The position numbers and the translations under genes were made by a program. Below, one piece after another: positions 41,304 to 54,453 of a stretch of 64,000 nucleotides of DNA. Position 1 is the stretch's first letter, and every line of letters begins with the position of its first letter. A model generated the notes under the pieces. It ran no database searches. It was not told the origin of the DNA and was given only the letters and a program-made list of their open reading frames with translations. The stretch is from Neodontobutis hainanensis. Its lineage: Eukaryota > Chordata > Actinopteri > Gobiiformes > Odontobutidae. The stretch is taken from positions 21,743 to 85,742 of the forward strand of contig JALDNG010002113.1 in assembly GCA_024349245.1 (NCBI GenBank). Direction: 5' to 3'.

Positions 41304-44146
41304 TATAGTATACAAAAATCGTTTATATTCGGATCGTTTAAATCAACCGCATGCATCATTGAAAAAATTTGTAGAATATTATATTTTTAAATTTTAATTT
41401 TATTCTATTTTCAAGATTTAGATTTCAAGAATTCGCATAGGATATTTTTGGTTATAGTAAAATCAAGCATGTTCGAATTTCATCTTTATTGACTGATGCT
41501 TTGAAAATAATCAATAGATTTAATAAAACCACATGAAAACAGACCTACTACAAGACAGATTGAATCAGCTTGGACATTTACCTGTAACGCCTACTTTTAA
41601 CGATGTAAGATGAATTTTCTAAATTTTAAATTTTATAAAATCTTTGAGCAATTCCTCATCGATAAAAATTTTCTTAGTTTTCAATGCAGGTGAAGTGTTT
41701 ATTGACTATTTAGGCGTGCTAAAACTTTTAAAGCACGCGCACGCGCCTTTATAATTTTCATATTTTTAATGGAAGTATTTTTGAATAGCTAATAGAAGCT
41801 TAGAGCATCAAATGCCTACTTTACTTGTAAATATCCCAAAACGACAACTTTTATCACGATTCTCGCTTTCGAATAAATTAGTCATTTTCAAATACAATCG
41901 TGTTTTTTGAAATTTTGAAAATAATAATTTTAGACTCTTACACCCTGGTGGACCAAAATTTTTGATGCTAATTTTAAGAGGTTCGTTGAAGTTTTACCTT
42001 TATTTTTGTCATGATTTACTGCTATAGGAGTACTGTGAAAACATTTGGAGTCTTATATGATTGCAAGAAATTTGTTTTGAATTTAATAATGAAATTAAAA
42101 TTTTTCATTTGTCAAGGTAACTAGTAGAACGATGACACTGCAAAGAATATCAAATAAGAATCCAGGTTTCACAAATCCATATCATTAATTTTTATTTTTC
42201 AACCAGATATTCGAATATGAATGCAATCAAAGAATTTTCAGCATGAGATGCATCAAAAGTGTGAAGCGATCTTGAATTTTACTTATTGCACGAATGTTCG
42301 TTGCTAAATCGCTGCTAAAAACAGTTGGACTATAGTTAGAAGAGGAATAACTAGTGAAATTGATTGACATACTTTTATAAAACGCACGTTTAACTGAGGT
42401 CATTTTTAGACTGATAATGATTGTTTGCCGGCATCTGTGGAGGTTTTCTCGTGCAGGTGAATAAGCTAGATTGAGCTACTCTCATCCAATCATTGTGGCC
42501 AATATCCTGTCTTAACGTACAGTTAATGACTGTCTGAGTTCATATGATAACAAAATTATTATCTTGTTAGACCTTAATTTAGATCATTTTGTTGAAACAA
42601 GGACTGAAGCGTTTTAGTAAACTATCGAAAATCCATACTGTGATAAGTTTATATTACGTTACTTTGGTACCAACACCAGCCATGTGAGATTATTCCTTTA
42701 TCTGGCAAGTTATGTCAGAAAAGATTGAGAAAATTTTTAATCGTTGACTCTACCCATAACCGATTATATAAATTTCAAGATAAACTGAAATCTGAAAATT
42801 AGCTCGTTTTGTTGGTTTTTAGTGAAATTTGCGCATGTCATAAAGTTAATTTGTCTTATTCTGTCTAGTCTCTTTCTTATTTTTGAAAATTTTGATCTAC
42901 ATTCGAAATCCTTTCATAAATCATTATCATATAATTTTTAATGACAATATACATCACGTCTATATGTTTTTTAAAATGATTTTTGTGTTTTCATTCAAGA
43001 TTTTGGGGAGATATATGGTTAAAAAAATTCGAATTTAAATAATTTTAAGTTGGACGTGAGGAAAGGGAAGGATTTTCATTTAAGATTGAAGGGATGATTT
43101 TTAAAAAACTTAAAATTAAAATTAATTTGATGAAAATTAATAAAATAATGTTTTAGTGAGTCATCAATACTTAATGTACGTCCATTTCCCAAACACCTCA
43201 ATCGACATCCATCGCACGTAAACCTGAATATTAAATAACACATAAACATTAGATATTAAATTGCTATTTGGCCCCTCGATTCACTTTTATATATGATATG
43301 CAAGTTAGTTAAATTTAGTATCTACGTATTGTATTTTGCCAAATGAAAATAGGAAATTCTGTAAGATCTTATTTCATAAAATTATAGGAATTTAAACATA
43401 TTCAACATTTAAAAAATGTCCGCATGCGGGCTGGCTCATTTGACAAAAATAATTTAATCGTAGTTTTTCTCTTGCTTAATCTTTTAATAAAACTTCGGGG
43501 TTGATAAAATATTACTGAACTTCATAATCTCTAAGACTTTAATCTCTTCCCAATTTCATATTCAATAGCTGGAGTTCAATTTTGCGTACACGATTTTATG
43601 CAATAAATAATTTTCCAAAATAGACTTTTCGTCCTAAGGTTAGTCATAAATAAATTTACTTGAAGAAGTCTCAAATCTGAGTTAAAAAATATCTTATCGA
43701 AATAATCTACTTGAGTATATTAAAATGTACTTAATATGGAAAAATAATGACTTCTCACAGGAATAGAAAAGATCAATAAACTTAATTTTATGAATTTTGT
43801 AAACCTTGCTTGTACAATCAAAAACAAAAAGTTCACACTTCTCAATGAATTCAACAAATATTAACATTCATATTAATTCTTCAAACGTGAAGAATTGACT
43901 GAACTTTTAATGGTAAAATTTTTGGAAAGGCTCTCGAAAGTTATACCTAATATCAACATAAAAGTCTGTGGACAACAAATAAAAATGTTGATAATGGAAT
44001 TGAGTTATTTAAAATAACAAATGAACACGCCTGAAAAGCTTACCTAACTATTGAAAAGAAAAGTAAAATTTTAAATCTATTACTGGCCATCTCGAACGAA
44101 ACTAATTTACATTTTTAATTCTTCGAGATCTTCCGGCGCCGAGAAA
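41304..44146. other. Spacer with several GC-richer islands
   Basis: A tandem CGCGCA-type cluster (GCACGCGCACGCGCC, about 41733-41747) is followed by CTTTATAA. A GC-richer patch lies at 42.42-42.53 kb. TTTGCGCATG occurs at 42828-42837. A short plus-strand frame at 41534-41605 (MKTDLLQDRLNQLGHLP) ends at a GTAAGA donor, but no downstream exon in phase was found. Confidence 0.4.
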
Positions 44147-44280
44147 ATGGCGGAATATATGCAGTATCCTTTAGCTTATCATGTAACCATTTTCAAAAAA
44201 CAAAAAGTCATCATTTCATAAAGTTCAAAATGTTTATTCAAGAAATGACCAAAATATAAATGCAAGCTTTCTTGCTTGGT
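44147..44280 (+). CDS. Possible first two exons of a small gene
   Basis: An ATG in good context (GAAAATGG) follows CTTCCGGCGCCGAG, an ETS-like promoter sequence. Twelve codons (MAEYMQYPLAYH) lead to a 25-nt GT-AG segment at 44183-44207. The second exon, 44208-44280 (SSFHKVQNVYSRNDQNINAS...), ends at a perfect GTAAGT donor. A further exon may follow an acceptor near 44319 (continuing LTQNFVFVACVSVNEII to a TAA near 44372). The product would be about 53 residues with a hydrophobic C-terminus. I do not recognise it. Support is splice-site geometry only. Confidence 0.3.
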
Positions 44281-44379
44281 GTAAGTATTTTAAAGAGTTC
44301 TTTTTATTTTATATCGTAGTGACTCAAAATTTTGTGTTTGTCGCTTGTGTTAGTGTCAACGAAATAATTTAAATAATTA

Positions 44380-47300
44380 ACTCTTAGGCGTACAAACCAC
44401 TTTGATACAGCATGGTGTGGTGTATGCTTTCAACAATCCAATATGATTTTTTTCTGAAACATGCATTCTTATGAATGACTCTGACAAGAGTGTTTCTGAC
44501 TAGTTTCTCATTTGATTAAAAAAACTTACTTTTGTTTAGATTCAACATTCACCCTCCACCATTTTCGAAAACAAATCTTCTTTATTATACTTCCTGGTTT
44601 TATGTTTCAAATTTCAGCATTTGTTGATTTTCCAGTGCGAAAGTCTTAGGTTTTCTGAAAATCTTTACATTATAGTCGCATAAAAATGTGTAACTGTCAC
44701 AACCGGTATCTTCACTGGTAAATGACCACAAGTTGACTATTCTTGCATATTTAACGGAATATTCCCGCAAAAAAGATTTATCATTTTCATATTTTGCTCA
44801 GCGAAATGTTTTTTATGTGAATATTTGGCATTTCAGTCCAAAATAAAACCCATGCGCTGATCCGTTTCAATAAAAAAAACAAGTTTTTGTTTTTTTAATA
44901 ATTTTCTTTATTAATTGTAAAAAACATTTCTTGAAAAAATGAAAAAAAATCTTCCATAAGTATATTTTGTTTCAAAAATGTAAATATATTTAAGTTTCGT
45001 ATGTTTTCGTTTAGTTAGCGTTAATCACATAAATCGTTTTTTACACAGCATCTGAAGTAATGATGGAGCCCTAATAAGTGGATTTTTTTTATCTTCAACA
45101 CCATTAGCTTATGAGCTCTGAAGAAAAAATTTCAATAAGATACATTGTTATCGCCGTAAAATAATTGTTACTCTCCCAAAAACAGTTATTACATCAAAAA
45201 GTACCCGATGTTGAAAGAGGATGAGTCTAGCTAGATTCGAACCAACCCAACCATTCGATGTTTATCAATAATCACCGGATAGAGTACTCGTTTCTTATCT
45301 CAACCAGACATATTTCTATGTCAACATTACGAAAAATGGTGAAGGATTTTATGAAACTGGTTGACATATTTCATCTAAAAATTTTCTAATTCATAAATCA
45401 AGGTTGGGACTGACAAATGGATATTTTGTCCTCACGTGGGAATATAAAAAAAAGTTGAAAATAAAGTGAGAATTCCACAATAAAGCTAAGCTTACATCTA
45501 TGACGGTAAAAGATGATATTCAAACTAAATCGATTGTTGTTTGTGACTTTCATATACCATAATTTAACTGTTTCCGAGATGATACTAAACACAAAATTCA
45601 GCTTTATCCATTCAATTAACCTATAAATTTCAGGAAATAGATGGACAAAAGTAGTTTTTAACTTAAATGCTCGATATTTTTCAAAGTAATGCCAACCTAC
45701 AAAGGATGGTCGTTATTCTGGTGATTTATACATGAAAAACCTCTCATAATACATCAGATTGGGTCATAATTTTCAGCTTAAGTTAAATAATTCCACATTA
45801 TATATCGTAACCGTTTTGATCCCGTTTTTGCTTTTAAAATGATTTTTGTTACTTTACACTTAGTTCGTACTTTTACGTACATCACTTTCAGTGTTTTATG
45901 ACAAATAAGCGGATTTTGCACATGCCCACATACTTTAAAATTAATGGCGGCAATTTCCATGAATCATAAGTTAACGAAAATCAAAAATAGTTTTCTATGG
46001 TCTGAATTTGGAGAGTAGCTTTGAAGTATAAAAGTGGTATATGCCCTTTCCCCAAATTATATTACAAAGCTTAAATCGAAAAATTTACTTAAACACTCAA
46101 AAAATATACCAAGATAATTTCAATGCTCGAAATATAGAAAATTGAAAATATTGATTGGAGCAGTTGATTTTATTTTCAACATTAAATAATCGTCTGATTA
46201 AATATCCCACAAGGCTTCTCGCGTTCGACTCTAATAATTCTTATTTTATGGTAAGAAAAATAATTTGTGTTCAAAAATTTCGTTTACCATTCAAATATAT
46301 TTAGTTTTGACAAAAATGTAGGAAAAATATTATAATAACTGAAGTCGCATTGAAAGAAAGTGGTGTCAACAATCAATATTAACAGTTAGTGATTCCTTAA
46401 TTTAGAAATGAAATCATTCAATAAAAATGAATTTATGATAAACGTGTTAAGAGTTAAAATAGTATACTTTCAGAAATGAACTAAACATAACTACGAATAT
46501 TTACTGAAATTGACTCAATAATGAGAACTTTGAAATCTTTTTTAAATCGAAAAGTAATATTTTAATCGAGCAAAAATATTGATGATTTATCGGTAAAATT
46601 ACAAAAATATTTAATATTTCAGGAGTAATACAATAAATCTATTACTCTCTATTTCAGTTGTTTTGAAATAAAATATTTAAAAGCACGGCATGTGAATTAT
46701 CTGGTAAACTATAAGGTCTCAGCATTTTTCGTCAAACTACGCTTATTACCATTAAAATATTAGATATTATATGGTCAAACGTGTCAAAGGAATTCATAAG
46801 TTTGGAAAATTAAAACCTTGCATCTTTCCATCCATGATTATATGGGTAATGTTGTACAAGGATATTTTATAAAATTAACATAAGTGTACCTCACAAAATT
46901 ATTCATAGTTTATGAATTTTTTGAGTTATACTATTCACTTATCAATATGTGAAAATTTGCTTTGGCTAAATTGCTTCAAATTCTCGTTAAAAATTATTCT
47001 ATATAATGAGACGTGTCAAAGACTGTGCAATTCGACATTTTCTTATTTATTATTAAACTAGGGCGCAGAATCACACCGAAATCTACGTTTTTTAGTAAAA
47101 TGAATAACTAAATCCAATCATTTGCATTCAAAAATTTTGATTTTTAAGTAAAGAATTTCCCAAATGTCCTTAATAACACTTCAGTCTAAGATAATATTGT
47201 TTGTTCTAAAATTGCAAAACCATGAGGGACGTAGATTCATAAATTGATGAACATAACGGTTTCATGACCTCATCTAACTTACTCGAAGTAGTTGAATTTA

Positions 47301-47824
47301 TGTGATAGATTTAATGTAGGATAGCAGTAGTTTTACCGTAAATAATCCTTAAGCATGGAATGAGAATTTTTATTTTTCTCCCTTACGCGTCAATTTGGCG
47401 CTTTAAAGCATTGAACAATCTCTGCATTTGATATCGCATACTTTTAAGAAATTAAATCACGAATTAGTGTTTACAAAGTTGATTTTCAGCTCATTTGTTC
47501 TGTAAGATTAAAAATTTTATGATTTAAACGTACATCCATTTGAATTATATCCCTACATATTACATACACGAAGTTTCTTGACTAGAGTCGACGTTTTTCG
47601 AGATACATTTTTAAATAAGAGTATCTTCTTATTCAAAAGCATAAAAACTGACCGTGTATTCAAAAAGCACGCAGTCGTTTTATGTTTATAAATTAAAAAT
47701 GATTTCAATGATTTTATTTCAAGTAGAATTTAACAAAATTCAACTACTCAGAGAAATCATTGTTTTCCGAAATTTAGTTTCCATATTAATTTTGAGAACC
47801 AGGTATTAAATGACTGAACATTCC
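44380..47824. other. AT-rich spacer
   Basis: Except for the tRNA-like sequence at 45225-45309, nothing coding or repeated stands out. Confidence 0.45.
45225..45309 (-). other. tRNA-like sequence, probably a decayed tRNA or SINE
   Basis: On the minus strand an 85-nt segment begins GTCTGGT and ends GCTAGAC; these ends pair over 7 bp with two G-T pairs. GGTTCGAATC (45243-45234) is a near-consensus internal B box, and GAG...CTC can form a short D-stem. The T-arm overlaps the acceptor strand by two bases and no clean anticodon stem forms, so it is not a normal tRNA. A tRNA-derived repeat or pseudogene fits better. Confidence 0.25.
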
Positions 47825-48215
47825 ATGCATTTTTTAAATTGTCAACTTTGATTGTTCCCAAGTTGATTCAATTGCTTGGGTGTTCACAGCAGTATCAGGA
47901 TCAACGAAATACATGCTGTGATTCAGTCTCATGTAAACTTCCAAAATGTTTGAGTTGAAAGAATGAGCGCCATCCATCACAGTTTTCTACGGTTCCACGT
48001 GGACAAACTTCTCGAAAAATTGGAAGTAACGTCTCATTTGTACAGTTTTTAAGATTAATTCTTGCAGTACTGAAAGATATCCGCAATAAAAAGAACCCAA
48101 ACTTCATTCGGAGTTATTGTCCCTTGATGGGTTTAGTTTTGATGACCAAATAAAAATCATGTTTTGATAGACTACACCATTTCCAACTAATTTTAGGGGA
48201 TTTTCATAAAAATAT
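47825..48215 (-). pseudogene. Merlin/ISXO2-type transposase remnant
   Basis: Minus-strand frame 48107-47901 has NETLLPIFREVCPRGTVENC and CDGWRSFFQL, equivalent to the family's D(T)LLPII...PGTTIxSDCWxAY. It then breaks and continues one frame over at about 47925-47830 as NHSMYFVDPDTAVNTQAIES, the canonical segment around the last catalytic glutamate. The second catalytic D is retained in NCDGW. The frameshift lies near 47925. The N-terminal zinc-binding part was not found. It is the best preserved C-terminal motif of the three such remnants here. Confidence 0.85.
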
Positions 48216-49079
48216 TGATAATTTTGGACAAAGGAAGAATACAGATTTAAAAATCGTCACTGCTCGTGTTGAAAGATATGATTTATAGATGGTGCAATTC
48301 TCGTGTGTACCTCTTACCATTTTTCGTCTTTTGGCGAGAATTTTTTTCACTATTTTAGTAATAATTGAATTCTCCACATGGCTTTTGAGGATCTAAGTGG
48401 CTTCTTATCAAACAAAAATTTACGATATCCTAGTTGAATTCAAATTCAGTATTTTTTATATTTCCGCTTCATAATAAATACCTCCCATAAAATTTAATAT
48501 TTTTTAAAATTAAAAATTAAAAAAATTAAACAGTGAAAATTCATCAGTATCGATTCCACAAAAATACAGAGTATTTGAAAACTATATACTCAGAAAATCG
48601 ATCAGATACTAATTCACAAAGTCTTGAAATTGTAAATTTTGGCGGGAGCTCTTTAAAAATTAATTTTTATGTATGAAAGTTTTAATTATCATGCGGATGT
48701 TACTTTACCCAACCAATTGTGTCAAAATTAGATGTTCCTTCATCAAAATATTTGACACGAAAAGTCGGGTGATCCAATTAATTTGTTCAAAGTTAGTCTC
48801 ATTTAAGCAGTTCCACTGATGTATTATAATGACCAAGGAAGGTTTTCATAAGTTTAATATAAAAATGTTACCTATCGAACTATTACGAAAATAAAAAACG
48901 TTGTCATTAAAATATGCGCATGGGCTAGGAGTCATCATGAACACTTAAGGTGAATTATGACTGTCTTCTTAGTCTTAACAAAAAGTGAGGTCTTGGCACG
49001 AAGTTATTGCGATGAAAATAATAATTTCCTACTTTTAGATAAGTAATTATTTTTCGATGTAAAATGAAACTAACTACAA
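48216..49079. other. Spacer downstream of TEX2
   Basis: Possibly includes the decayed N-terminal part of the Merlin remnant (48.2-48.45 kb). A TGCGCATG lies at 48915-48922. No gene seen. Confidence 0.4.
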
Positions 49080-51255
49080 TTAAAATTTCGAATTCGGGAA
49101 AGGAAGGCCGGATGACAGGAATGGTAAATACATATCTACGGTTGCAGGTAACACAAGGGCCGCCTAAAACATTTTTACAAAATTACCTTGAATTCTTCTT
49201 TCAGCTTTTTCTCGATAAATTGAGTTATGATGGGATATTTCATTTCTCGACGATTTCCGATTTTAGATTTTACGTGAATGACCAACAGGGGTACTCCTCT
49301 AAACCCCAGCCTAGATCTAAGGTCACACATTACCACACTCGATTAGTAGGAGGAGGTGGAAAGTAGGCAGCTAGGGTTCCTTTGAGAACAGAAAGGTCCA
49401 CATGAAGACTTATGTTTGAATTTTCGATCCTAAGAGCAGCAGACTTGCAAATTTTCTTTGCAGTTTCAAACGCTTTACTTTTGATGGCTTCCTTATTTTC
49501 GTGGAAAAGTTTAACAACACTATGTCGGAATTTCGAACTTTTGCTCTCAATTGGCTCCATTATTTTAACCTCGGGTTCTTCGAATCTATCTTCGGCGTCA
49601 AAAACTGCAGATGGTAGGTTAACGCTATCATTGTCGAGATAGACAGATTCAATGTCGTTTCCTATGCTATCAAGATTTAAAGAAGACAAGTGCTTAGCTT
49701 CTCTTTGAAGTGGTAAGGTATCGCTTTCTCGAATTTCAGACGGAGACTTTTCTTTCTCAATTAACTTCCCATACAAGTCTGAATGTATTTGAGTATTGAT
49801 GGTGAGGGAGAAGTTTCCCTCATAATACATGGGGAAATTGACCCAAAAGCCGCCGTCGTCATTGAGTACGGGCTCCTCTGCCGAAAAAAGGAGAGGTAGA
49901 GTATCTCCAATGTTAAGGTCCTCCGCCTTCAGGTACTTGAGGAACGGAGGCAACTCAATTCGATCAATTGATCGCTGGATCTTTTGGAGTATCTTTGCGT
50001 TCCAAGACTCTTCGCGCCAAAAATCCCAGAACATTCTTGTGAATATGACGTTAAAAGAGAACATCGAAGAGGCCATGAGCAGATTTGATTGTTGCAGGTC
50101 CGAGTTGCTAAGCTGAGCCTGACTTGTAGTACTCCGCTTGGGGCTGAACACAAGCTTTTCCTCCACCCAACGACCTTTCTTCATTATGTCCTGCATGTAG
50201 CAGTTAAAATTGGATCTACTTGAGTTCTCAACGAATTTGTTAAGAAAACGAACATCAGGTTGGGCACAGTCACAGTTTTCGAGAATCTTGTAGTACCAAC
50301 ACTCCTTTTCGCGGCCGCAAATACCGAACATATAAAGAGTGTTATCAGATATTTTTAGTGGAGTTAGTCTGTGGTATGAAGGGACTACGAAAGGCTCGGT
50401 ACTAGAAAACCCGAAGTCGATGAAGGTGGGTGCGGGTGCTTCAATCACCATCTGACATAGTACGTCCTTATCAGCGGAAAATTTAATTGGATACTTTTTG
50501 TTCCAGACACGTCCCATCGTTAAGTCTTTTGGGACGATTTCGACCTTGAATTCTGTCAAATCCAATGCAAGTTTCTGGCAGCTTTTCATTCTTCTTAACG
50601 ATGCGTTAAAAACATCCTGCGTTGTGCGGGGCTTAAGAACGAATTTATCATCGATGACATAGAGTGTCAAAATTTTGTTTTGTAGAATGGCATAGGCAAG
50701 AATAAGATCGTGATTCTTGAAGGTGTCCTTGTCGTATGACTCAGTGATGTACACCCATCCCTTTCGCTTCCTGGACGACGAGACAAACTTAGTGTTATCA
50801 ACTGGTGAGACATGCCGAATATTTTCCAATTCATTCTGGTAATAGTTGAGCAAGCTGTGTCGGTATTCGATGATTGAATAAGCGCATGTGTAAAACCACA
50901 AAACTAAAATAGAAATGCAAAGGGACGAAAATAAAAATCCATAAACAAACCATTTAATGCGAGGATCATAGGCAAGCATTAAAAGGAGCCAAACAAACGC
51001 GGCTATGTACAGAATGAGGATTTTGTTTACGTTTAGTGTAATTGGGCGGAGAAGCTCGTGGTCTATTAAAAAAATATGGGAAATATTAAGACGCTGAGCG
51101 AGTTTGATATTCTTCACGTCGTTCGTATTCACACTATCAGCCTCTAGAATACATTCAGCCTTTTCCGGATTATAATGGATTTCTTCTCGTTCCAATGACA
51201 CCTTCTTTGTCAAATATGACATTGTTCTCATCTGTAAATCCTTCAACTTTGACAT
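49080..51255 (-). CDS. TEX2: TEX2-like SMP-domain lipid transfer protein
   Basis: Three exons on the minus strand: 51255-49334, 49310-49187 and 49163-49080. Two GT-AG introns (49311-49333, 49164-49186) are both 23 nt. The product is 709 residues, stop TAA. An in-frame TGA just upstream fixes the start. Two membrane spans lie at about 78-96 and 102-123. A region with PH-like spacing (about 160-360) precedes the SMP domain, from about residue 395 (MFWDFWREESW, then LPPFLKYLKAEDLNIG) to the C-terminus and interrupted by an acidic insert (about 492-600). The ending GTLAAYFPPPPTNRVW continues as LGFRGVPLL, then ITQFIEKKLKEEF, then VLPATVDMYLPFL. This follows the TEX2 tail closely (family knowledge). 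TEX2 works at ER contact sites with endolysosomes. It is shorter than human TEX2 (about 1130), lacking the long N-terminal tail. Exon 1, at 1922 nt, is the longest intron-free coding run in the window. Confidence 0.93.
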
Positions 51256-51288
51256 GGGTCAAGATTCTCTAATTGCTGAATTTTCACA

Positions 51289-51296
51289 CATGCGCG
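51289..51296 (-). promoter_or_regulatory. CGCGCATG motif upstream of TEX2
   Basis: The sequence lies 34 bp before the TEX2 start codon and belongs to the recurrent GCGCATG family in this window. It resembles a half site of the NRF-1 palindrome TGCGCATGCGCA. Function is inferred only. Confidence 0.25.
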
Positions 51297-51299
51297 TTA

Positions 51300-54200
51300 T
51301 CTGGTATAAATAATTAGAGTGTATGCCCGTTCGACGTGTGAAAACATTTTTTCTTTTTTAGGTGTTTATCAAATTGGCAAAATCGTAGTCAATTATTGTT
51401 GATTTATTTTTAATTTATCGAATTTGATCAAATTTCAACGCAGACTTTTATTCTAAAGAAAGCCTGAATATTTGTTTAGGATTTCTGTTAATGCGTTATA
51501 AATGTGTGCTATAATATGTAATTTTATCACACATAGTGACTCATAAATCCATTGGCATCTTAGATTGACATATAACAGAGTCCAAAATTTAAATTAAAAA
51601 CATGAAATAACATATTTCAGACTTTAATGTGTTGATTTACACGCGATTTATTGTTAATAGAAAAATCAACGACATTTTATCATTCGATCAACCATATATC
51701 AATCCCATTAAATTTAATAAGATTAAAGATGTTCAATCTCATGTATATTTTTACTTCGTTAGAATATTTTTTTATCTTCCCAATTTATACAAATAAATCA
51801 GGCTGGCTCCATAAAAAAGGATTTCATTCCATTTACACATAAATTAGAGCAGTAGCAGCTACAGATTATTAATCGTCACGGCGTTAAAATTGTGTTCGTA
51901 ATCATACGTAGTGCGCAATCTCAAAATGTCAAAAGTATAGATCATTTATTATCACAACTAAAATGTGACACCACTGAGCTGCGTTTTACATAATTCAAAA
52001 CTTCAGAAAATGGTAAAAGATTTACTTTTGACACAAAAAATGTAAAACGTGAGGAATTGTTCAAGACGCTAATTCGACAGGTATCGTTATCAGGTTTAAC
52101 ATAGTTAATTTTGAAAACGAACATGAGATTAATATTACAGATCAGTGTTTATATCTAAAATCTTAAATTCCTAGGAACCTATAATTTTAATTTAATCGAT
52201 CCTATTACGGCAAAATTGCAATAGCAGATGATTTTTTTCAGTTTTTAATGTTTATGTTCATGAATGCTTGCTAATTATACGATTTAAGGCACAATATAAA
52301 CCTGTAGAAAGACCTTTCGTTTGTTACAACATTAAATTATCAAGGTTGAGCGTAAAAGGTTATGAAGTCAAAGTATCACTATAATTTAATAATTATATTC
52401 CTTTGACTACTTTATCGAAAAGTTGGAAATGGAGAAGACAATAATGAAAAAAACAAAAAACAACTATCGCGAGTTTAACCGAACGCTAAACGAAAACATT
52501 GATATCTTAATTACTGTATGAAGCAAATTCCTGCTTCTAGGAAACGGATTTCAGAATAGTTCAGCTAAAAAACTCACAAATTGAAAATGTGGAAGTCAAG
52601 CTGAAATGAAGAAATACGCTTCCATGCGTATTCAATATTTTACTTGAAAATACAAACCTTATGTTTTATAATTCAGAAAGCTATACAAGGAGCCTATGTA
52701 TTTAAGTCTACATCTGAATATAGTTATATCATTTTAGGTGGAAAATTAATTTTAACGTTTACACAATGCAGTTGTGCTTTTTATATTAAGCAGATTATCA
52801 AAATCAAGGTAAAAAGCGTATTCAAGATCTAAACATAAACCACAAGCTCGGGGTAACCTTATAGAAATTAGCTGCTTTTTTGTTTAAATTATACAAGTTT
52901 TTAGATTCTGAAATAAATTACAATTCTCATGAGAAAAATTACATTTTTACATCTTTTGCTTTTAAAATCTTGCCATTAATTTTTGTTGTTATACTTAATG
53001 GCCCATGGGCTTTAATTAACCCCTTACGTTTAATGAAAAAAAATCTTGTGAATTTTAACCCAAAGAGTTGTTTATTTGCAAAAAGCTTGATATACAATTT
53101 AAGAGGTGCAAGCAAAATAAGTGGACAGAAAAGATTCCGACTTTCACAAACTTTGAAAAAACGCATCGGTAAAATTATGTCGTGAAATTCCGGAAATTAG
53201 GAATGTACATGCCATAAAGAAATAAATGGCAGTAACCAAAACAACATATCTTTGTTTATTATTTTAATCAAAAACTAGAGTGTGTTTTAAGGTTTCGTTT
53301 CGTGTAAGATGATAATGATGTTTTAAATAGTCGTATAAACTCAGAACAAAAATTACTGTCACTGATTCCCAGCGCAGCTTAAATAATATAGCAAAAGTAC
53401 GGTACGAAAGATGAAGCACCTTTCTTTAAAATCAGTCAATACATGATTTTTAAATTTAATTTTGAAGTATTTTTAGTGTTACAAATTTTAGAATATAGTT
53501 GCTGCACTATGAACATGCTTGTCGATAGACGTTCTTCCCACGCGCTGGTGAATTTACCTTAAGTTTGAAATTTGAAAAGTTGCAAATTATCTATCGTTAA
53601 TCAGCTACATTGCGGAATTTCTAAGAATCAAAATATAAACAAGCATATTCTCAAAATTTTATCCAATTAATTAACTCGCGCAAAATCAGTAATGCATTTA
53701 AAAATGGCAATAACACGGAATGAAATTTATTAACACTACAAGTCAAAGCAAAAGCTTTACTTTTTCAAATTTTGCTTAATTTGTGGTACCATAATCATCA
53801 AAATAGTGTACGACTCAAACGATGGTTTAAATATACAGTTTTCGTGTCGATGGATGTACACACTACAAAACTCCTCAATCGCCTAAAAATCATGTAGAAA
53901 ACTGGATTCTGTAAATATGTACTTTTATGAAAATATCAAATGTTAAACATTAAGGAATTTTAAAAAATTGATGTTTTTTAAATAATCATCTTTGCTGTCT
54001 TGATAACATCTGTTATACCTACCAACGCTGAGGTTGTTACTTTCTATGTTCTCATCATTAAGATATCCTTAGTTTCAAAAGTTGACTGACAACTTAAAAA
54101 TCTGGTGAAGTATATGTGGATAAATTACTTTGAGAATTTTAGTTAATCAATAAATCAAATGTGGGAAACGACCGCGAAGCTGCGTAATATAAATTTATAA

Positions 54201-54453
54201 ATTTTGTGATTTTGACGTAGGAAGAGATTCAAACAAAAATGTATTGGAAAAAATAACTGTAAAATATAAGCGATTTTTTAAAACCGATCGCTAATGCCCG
54301 AATAAAGACGCTAAATACGCAGTTGCGTTCTATAATTATTTACATCATTTTTCAACATTATAATTAAGTAACTTTCAAGATTATAGAAAATGACTTAAAC
54401 GAGATATAAGAGGTTAAATCTGTTACATAGGAAATTAATAAAATTATTTCCAA
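51300..54453. other. AT-rich spacer
   Basis: Frames overlap on both strands at 52.88-53.19 kb, but neither has a motif or splice partners. No defendable gene. Confidence 0.45.

Noticed and set aside
41534..41760. A gene starting MKTDLLQDRL with a second exon containing GEVFIDYLGVLKLL
   Set aside because: The donor at 41606 is in phase 0 while the best downstream frame needs phase 1; no intermediate exon found.
49412..50153. Several frames overlapping TEX2 on both strands
   Set aside because: Shadows of the 641-codon exon; TEX2 homology settles the reading.
52880..53185. Overlapping frames on both strands resembling a ribosomal or hydrolase protein
   Set aside because: No motif confirmed on either strand and no splice-compatible extension.
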